Shown here one piece after another: positions 40,957 through 42,704 of a DNA stretch of 42,704 nucleotides. Under the pieces are notes generated by a model that worked only from the letters and a program-made list of their open reading frames with translations, was not told the DNA's origin and searched no databases. Both the position numbers and the translations under genes were made by a program. The stretch is from a virus. Numbering within the stretch: the stretch's first letter is position 1; each line of letters opens with the position of its first letter. The stretch lies in the IMG/VR virus record IMGVR_UViG_3300018411_001112, positions 1 to 42,704 of that record, one strand, 5' to 3'.

Positions 40957-41651
40957 AGAAATTCTGGAACTGGGCACGGGATGATAATTCCGGTGTTCGA
41001 ACACTCTACCTTGACGGCGTGATTGCCGAAGAGTCGTGGTTTGATGATGATGTCACCCCTAAGGCATTTAAAGCAGAGCTTACTGCTGGTGAAGGTGACC
41101 TTGTTATATGGCTCAACTCTCCCGGCGGAGATTGTATTGCGGCAAGTCAGATCTACACCATGCTTATGGATTACAAAGGCAAGGTTACCGTGAAGATCGA
41201 TGGCATTGCAGCATCTGCTGCATCCGTAATTGCTATGGCTGGAACGACCGTACTGATGGCACCGACTGCCCTCATGATGGTGCATAACCCGCTGACTGTT
41301 GCCATTGGTGACAGTGAGGAAATGCAAAAGGCCATCTCAATGCTCTCGGAGGTTAAGGAAAGTATCATTAACGCCTACGAGATCAAAACAGGACAGTCAC
41401 GGGCAAAGCTATCACACCTGATGGATGCGGAAACCTGGCTCAATGCTAAGAAAGCCATCGAGCTTGGTTTTGCAGACGGCATCTTGGAGGACGAAAAGAA
41501 GCGATCACAGACCGATGATTTCACCTATGCCTTCAGCCGCAGAGCCGTTACCAACTCTCTGCTGGGCAAGGTAAAGCCCAGGCTGCCTAAACAACAAACG
41601 GGTACACCGATTGAGTCGCTGGAGAAGCGGCTCTCTTTAATTCAACACTAA
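40953..41651 (+). CDS. ClpP-like head maturation protease
   Basis: 232 residues of the ClpP/crotonase fold. The catalytic triad can be seen: Ser88 in GIAASAASVIAMAG, His111 in LMMVHNPLT and Asp in LMDAETWLNAKKAIELGFADGI. The oxyanion strand INSPGGD-type sequence is WLNSPGGDCIAASQIY. In HK97-like phages this protease trims the capsid protein and scaffold region during prohead maturation. It sits between portal and capsid genes as expected and is coupled to the portal gene by ATGA. Confidence 0.95.
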   Translation: MKKFWNWARDDNSGVRTLYLDGVIAEESWFDDDVTPKAFKAELTAGEGDLVIWLNSPGGDCIAASQIYTMLMDYKGKVTVKIDGIAASAASVIAMAGTTVLMAPTALMMVHNPLTVAIGDSEEMQKAISMLSEVKESIINAYEIKTGQSRAKLSHLMDAETWLNAKKAIELGFADGILEDEKKRSQTDDFTYAFSRRAVTNSLLGKVKPRLPKQQTGTPIESLEKRLSLIQH

Positions 41652-41670
41652 TTTTGAGGAGGAAAATACT

Positions 41671-42704
41671 ATGAACAAAATTCTTGAACTGCGTGAGAAA
41701 CGCGCAAAGGCGTGGGAAACAGCTAAAGCATTTTTAGATACCAAACGCGGCGCGGATGGCATCGTTTCAGCTGAGGATACCGCCGTTTACGACAAGATGG
41801 AAGCGGATGTGGTCGCCCTTGGCAAGGAAATCGATCGTCTTGAAAAGCAAGAAGCACTGGACCGCGAGCTTTCAAAGCCACTTAACACACCACTTACTGG
41901 AAAACCTATCTTCCAGGGTATGGAATCCAAAGGAGGCAGAGCTTCTGCTGAATACCAGAAAGCCTTCTGGAATGCCATGAGAACCCGTTCTGGTGAAGGG
42001 CTTGATCCTGTGATTAAGAACGCACTGCAGATCGGTACTGACACTGAAGGTGGCTATCTTGTACCAGATGAATTTGAGCGTACCCTCATTGAAGCCCTGG
42101 ATGAAGAGAATATCTTCAGAAAGCTGGCCAACGTCATTTCCACTTCTTCTGGCGATCGCAAGATTCCAGTAGTAGCTTCCAAGGGTACTGCTTCTTGGAT
42201 TGATGAAGAAGGTGCAATTCCTGAAAGTGATGACAGCTTTGGACAGGTTTCTATTGGTGCTTACAAGCTAGGTACCATGATCAAGGTATCGGAAGAGCTT
42301 CTAAATGACAGCGTGTTTAATCTTGAAAACTATATCGCCAGGGAATTTGCAAGACGTATCGGTAATAAAGAAGAAGATGCCTTCTTTACAGGAGATGGTT
42401 CCGGTAAACCTACAGGTATTCTTGCTGCCACTGGTGGTGCGCAAATCGGTGTAACCGCTGCAAGTGCCACTGCCATTTCGATTGATGAGATTTTGGATCT
42501 CTTCTACTCTCTTAAATCGCCTTATAGAAACAAGTCAGTGTTCGTAATGAATGATGCCACCATTAAGGCAATTAGGAAGCTGAAAGATGGTCAGGGTCAG
42601 TATATCTGGCAGCCTTCACTTCAGGCAGGAACACCAGATACCATTCTGAACAGACCTGTTTACACTTCATCCTACGTTCCTACCATCGCTGCATCTGCAA
42701 AGTC
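41671..42704 (+). CDS. Major capsid protein, HK97 family (3' end off the window)
   Basis: ATG at 41671 with GAGGAGG upstream; the frame is open to the window end (344 residues seen). The N-terminal ~95 residues form a charged coiled coil (LELREKRAKAWETAKAFLD, YDKMEADVVALGKEIDRLEKQ), the delta domain that acts as scaffold and is removed by the protease. The capsid fold begins near QIGTDTEGGYLVPDEFERTLIEAL, with the GDGSGKPTGIL loop that is typical of the family. Only the last ~50 residues appear to be missing. From about 42040 onward the DNA becomes more AT-rich. Confidence 0.95.
   Translation, partial: MNKILELREKRAKAWETAKAFLDTKRGADGIVSAEDTAVYDKMEADVVALGKEIDRLEKQEALDRELSKPLNTPLTGKPIFQGMESKGGRASAEYQKAFWNAMRTRSGEGLDPVIKNALQIGTDTEGGYLVPDEFERTLIEALDEENIFRKLANVISTSSGDRKIPVVASKGTASWIDEEGAIPESDDSFGQVSIGAYKLGTMIKVSEELLNDSVFNLENYIAREFARRIGNKEEDAFFTGDGSGKPTGILAATGGAQIGVTAASATAISIDEILDLFYSLKSPYRNKSVFVMNDATIKAIRKLKDGQGQYIWQPSLQAGTPDTILNRPVYTSSYVPTIAASAK

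Noticed and set aside
1-42704. CRISPR arrays, tRNA, rRNA genes or complete insertion sequences
   Set aside because: No regular repeat-spacer pattern, cloverleaf, rRNA stretch or transposase was seen on either strand.

Overview
The window looks like a piece of a Firmicutes chromosome, probably class Clostridia. Shine-Dalgarno sites are strong AGGAGG types throughout, and the phage genes belong to a set common in clostridial prophages (DUF2800, DUF2815, PolA-type polymerase, VapE, VRR-NUC, SNF2, P27 terminase). Base composition shifts twice: bases 1-3.9 kb are very AT-rich, 3.9-20.9 kb are intermediate, and 21.2 kb to the end are visibly GC-richer. This suggests three sources. No integrase, repressor, tRNA, rRNA, CRISPR array or complete insertion sequence was seen.

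Left part (1-20,844), all on the minus strand, is a dense anti-phage defence island. In transcription order it holds: a protein with a C-terminal NBR1-type Ig domain, a small HTH protein, Type I restriction-modification (hsdM, hsdS, a DUF4145 zinc-ribbon gene, hsdR), a Hachiman pair (hamA nuclease, hamB helicase), McrBC (mcrB split by a frameshift, mcrC) and an AlbA_2/Schlafen-type protein. From hsdM to the AlbA_2 gene, neighbours overlap or lie within about 30 bases, so they could share a transcript. A scar at about 3.9-4.1 kb follows. Beyond it lies a Type III system whose mod gene has lost its 5' end; its res gene runs off the window.

The divergent intergenic region 20,845-21,288 carries a TATAAT box, an 8-bp inverted repeat and four AGTCCCTT repeats on the island side. 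On the phage side a 13-bp hairpin holds the ribosome-binding site of the first phage gene.

Right part (21,289-42,704), all on the plus strand, is a siphovirus-like prophage that the window cuts off. The replication module is sigma-like regulator, two small genes, DUF2800 nuclease, DUF2815 ssDNA-binding-like protein, DNA polymerase, DUF4406-like protein, an unrecognised AT-richer gene, VapE primase/helicase, a 230-base iteron region that may be the origin, VRR-NUC and SNF2 helicase. Next come a DUF1492-like regulator, HNH nuclease and P27 small terminase. A SAM synthetase is followed directly by a ParB-methylase fusion, which suggests the phage supplies its own methyl donor for DNA modification. 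A cluster of small genes precedes large terminase, HK97 portal, ClpP-like prohead protease and major capsid protein (cut by the window end).

The best candidates for something undescribed are two related structured leaders that hide ribosome-binding sites (21,876 and 26,319), a pair of near-identical promoter-like elements (36,435 and 37,683), the iteron region at 30,282-30,495, the NBR1-Ig gene heading the defence island, and the orphan gene at 26,822.
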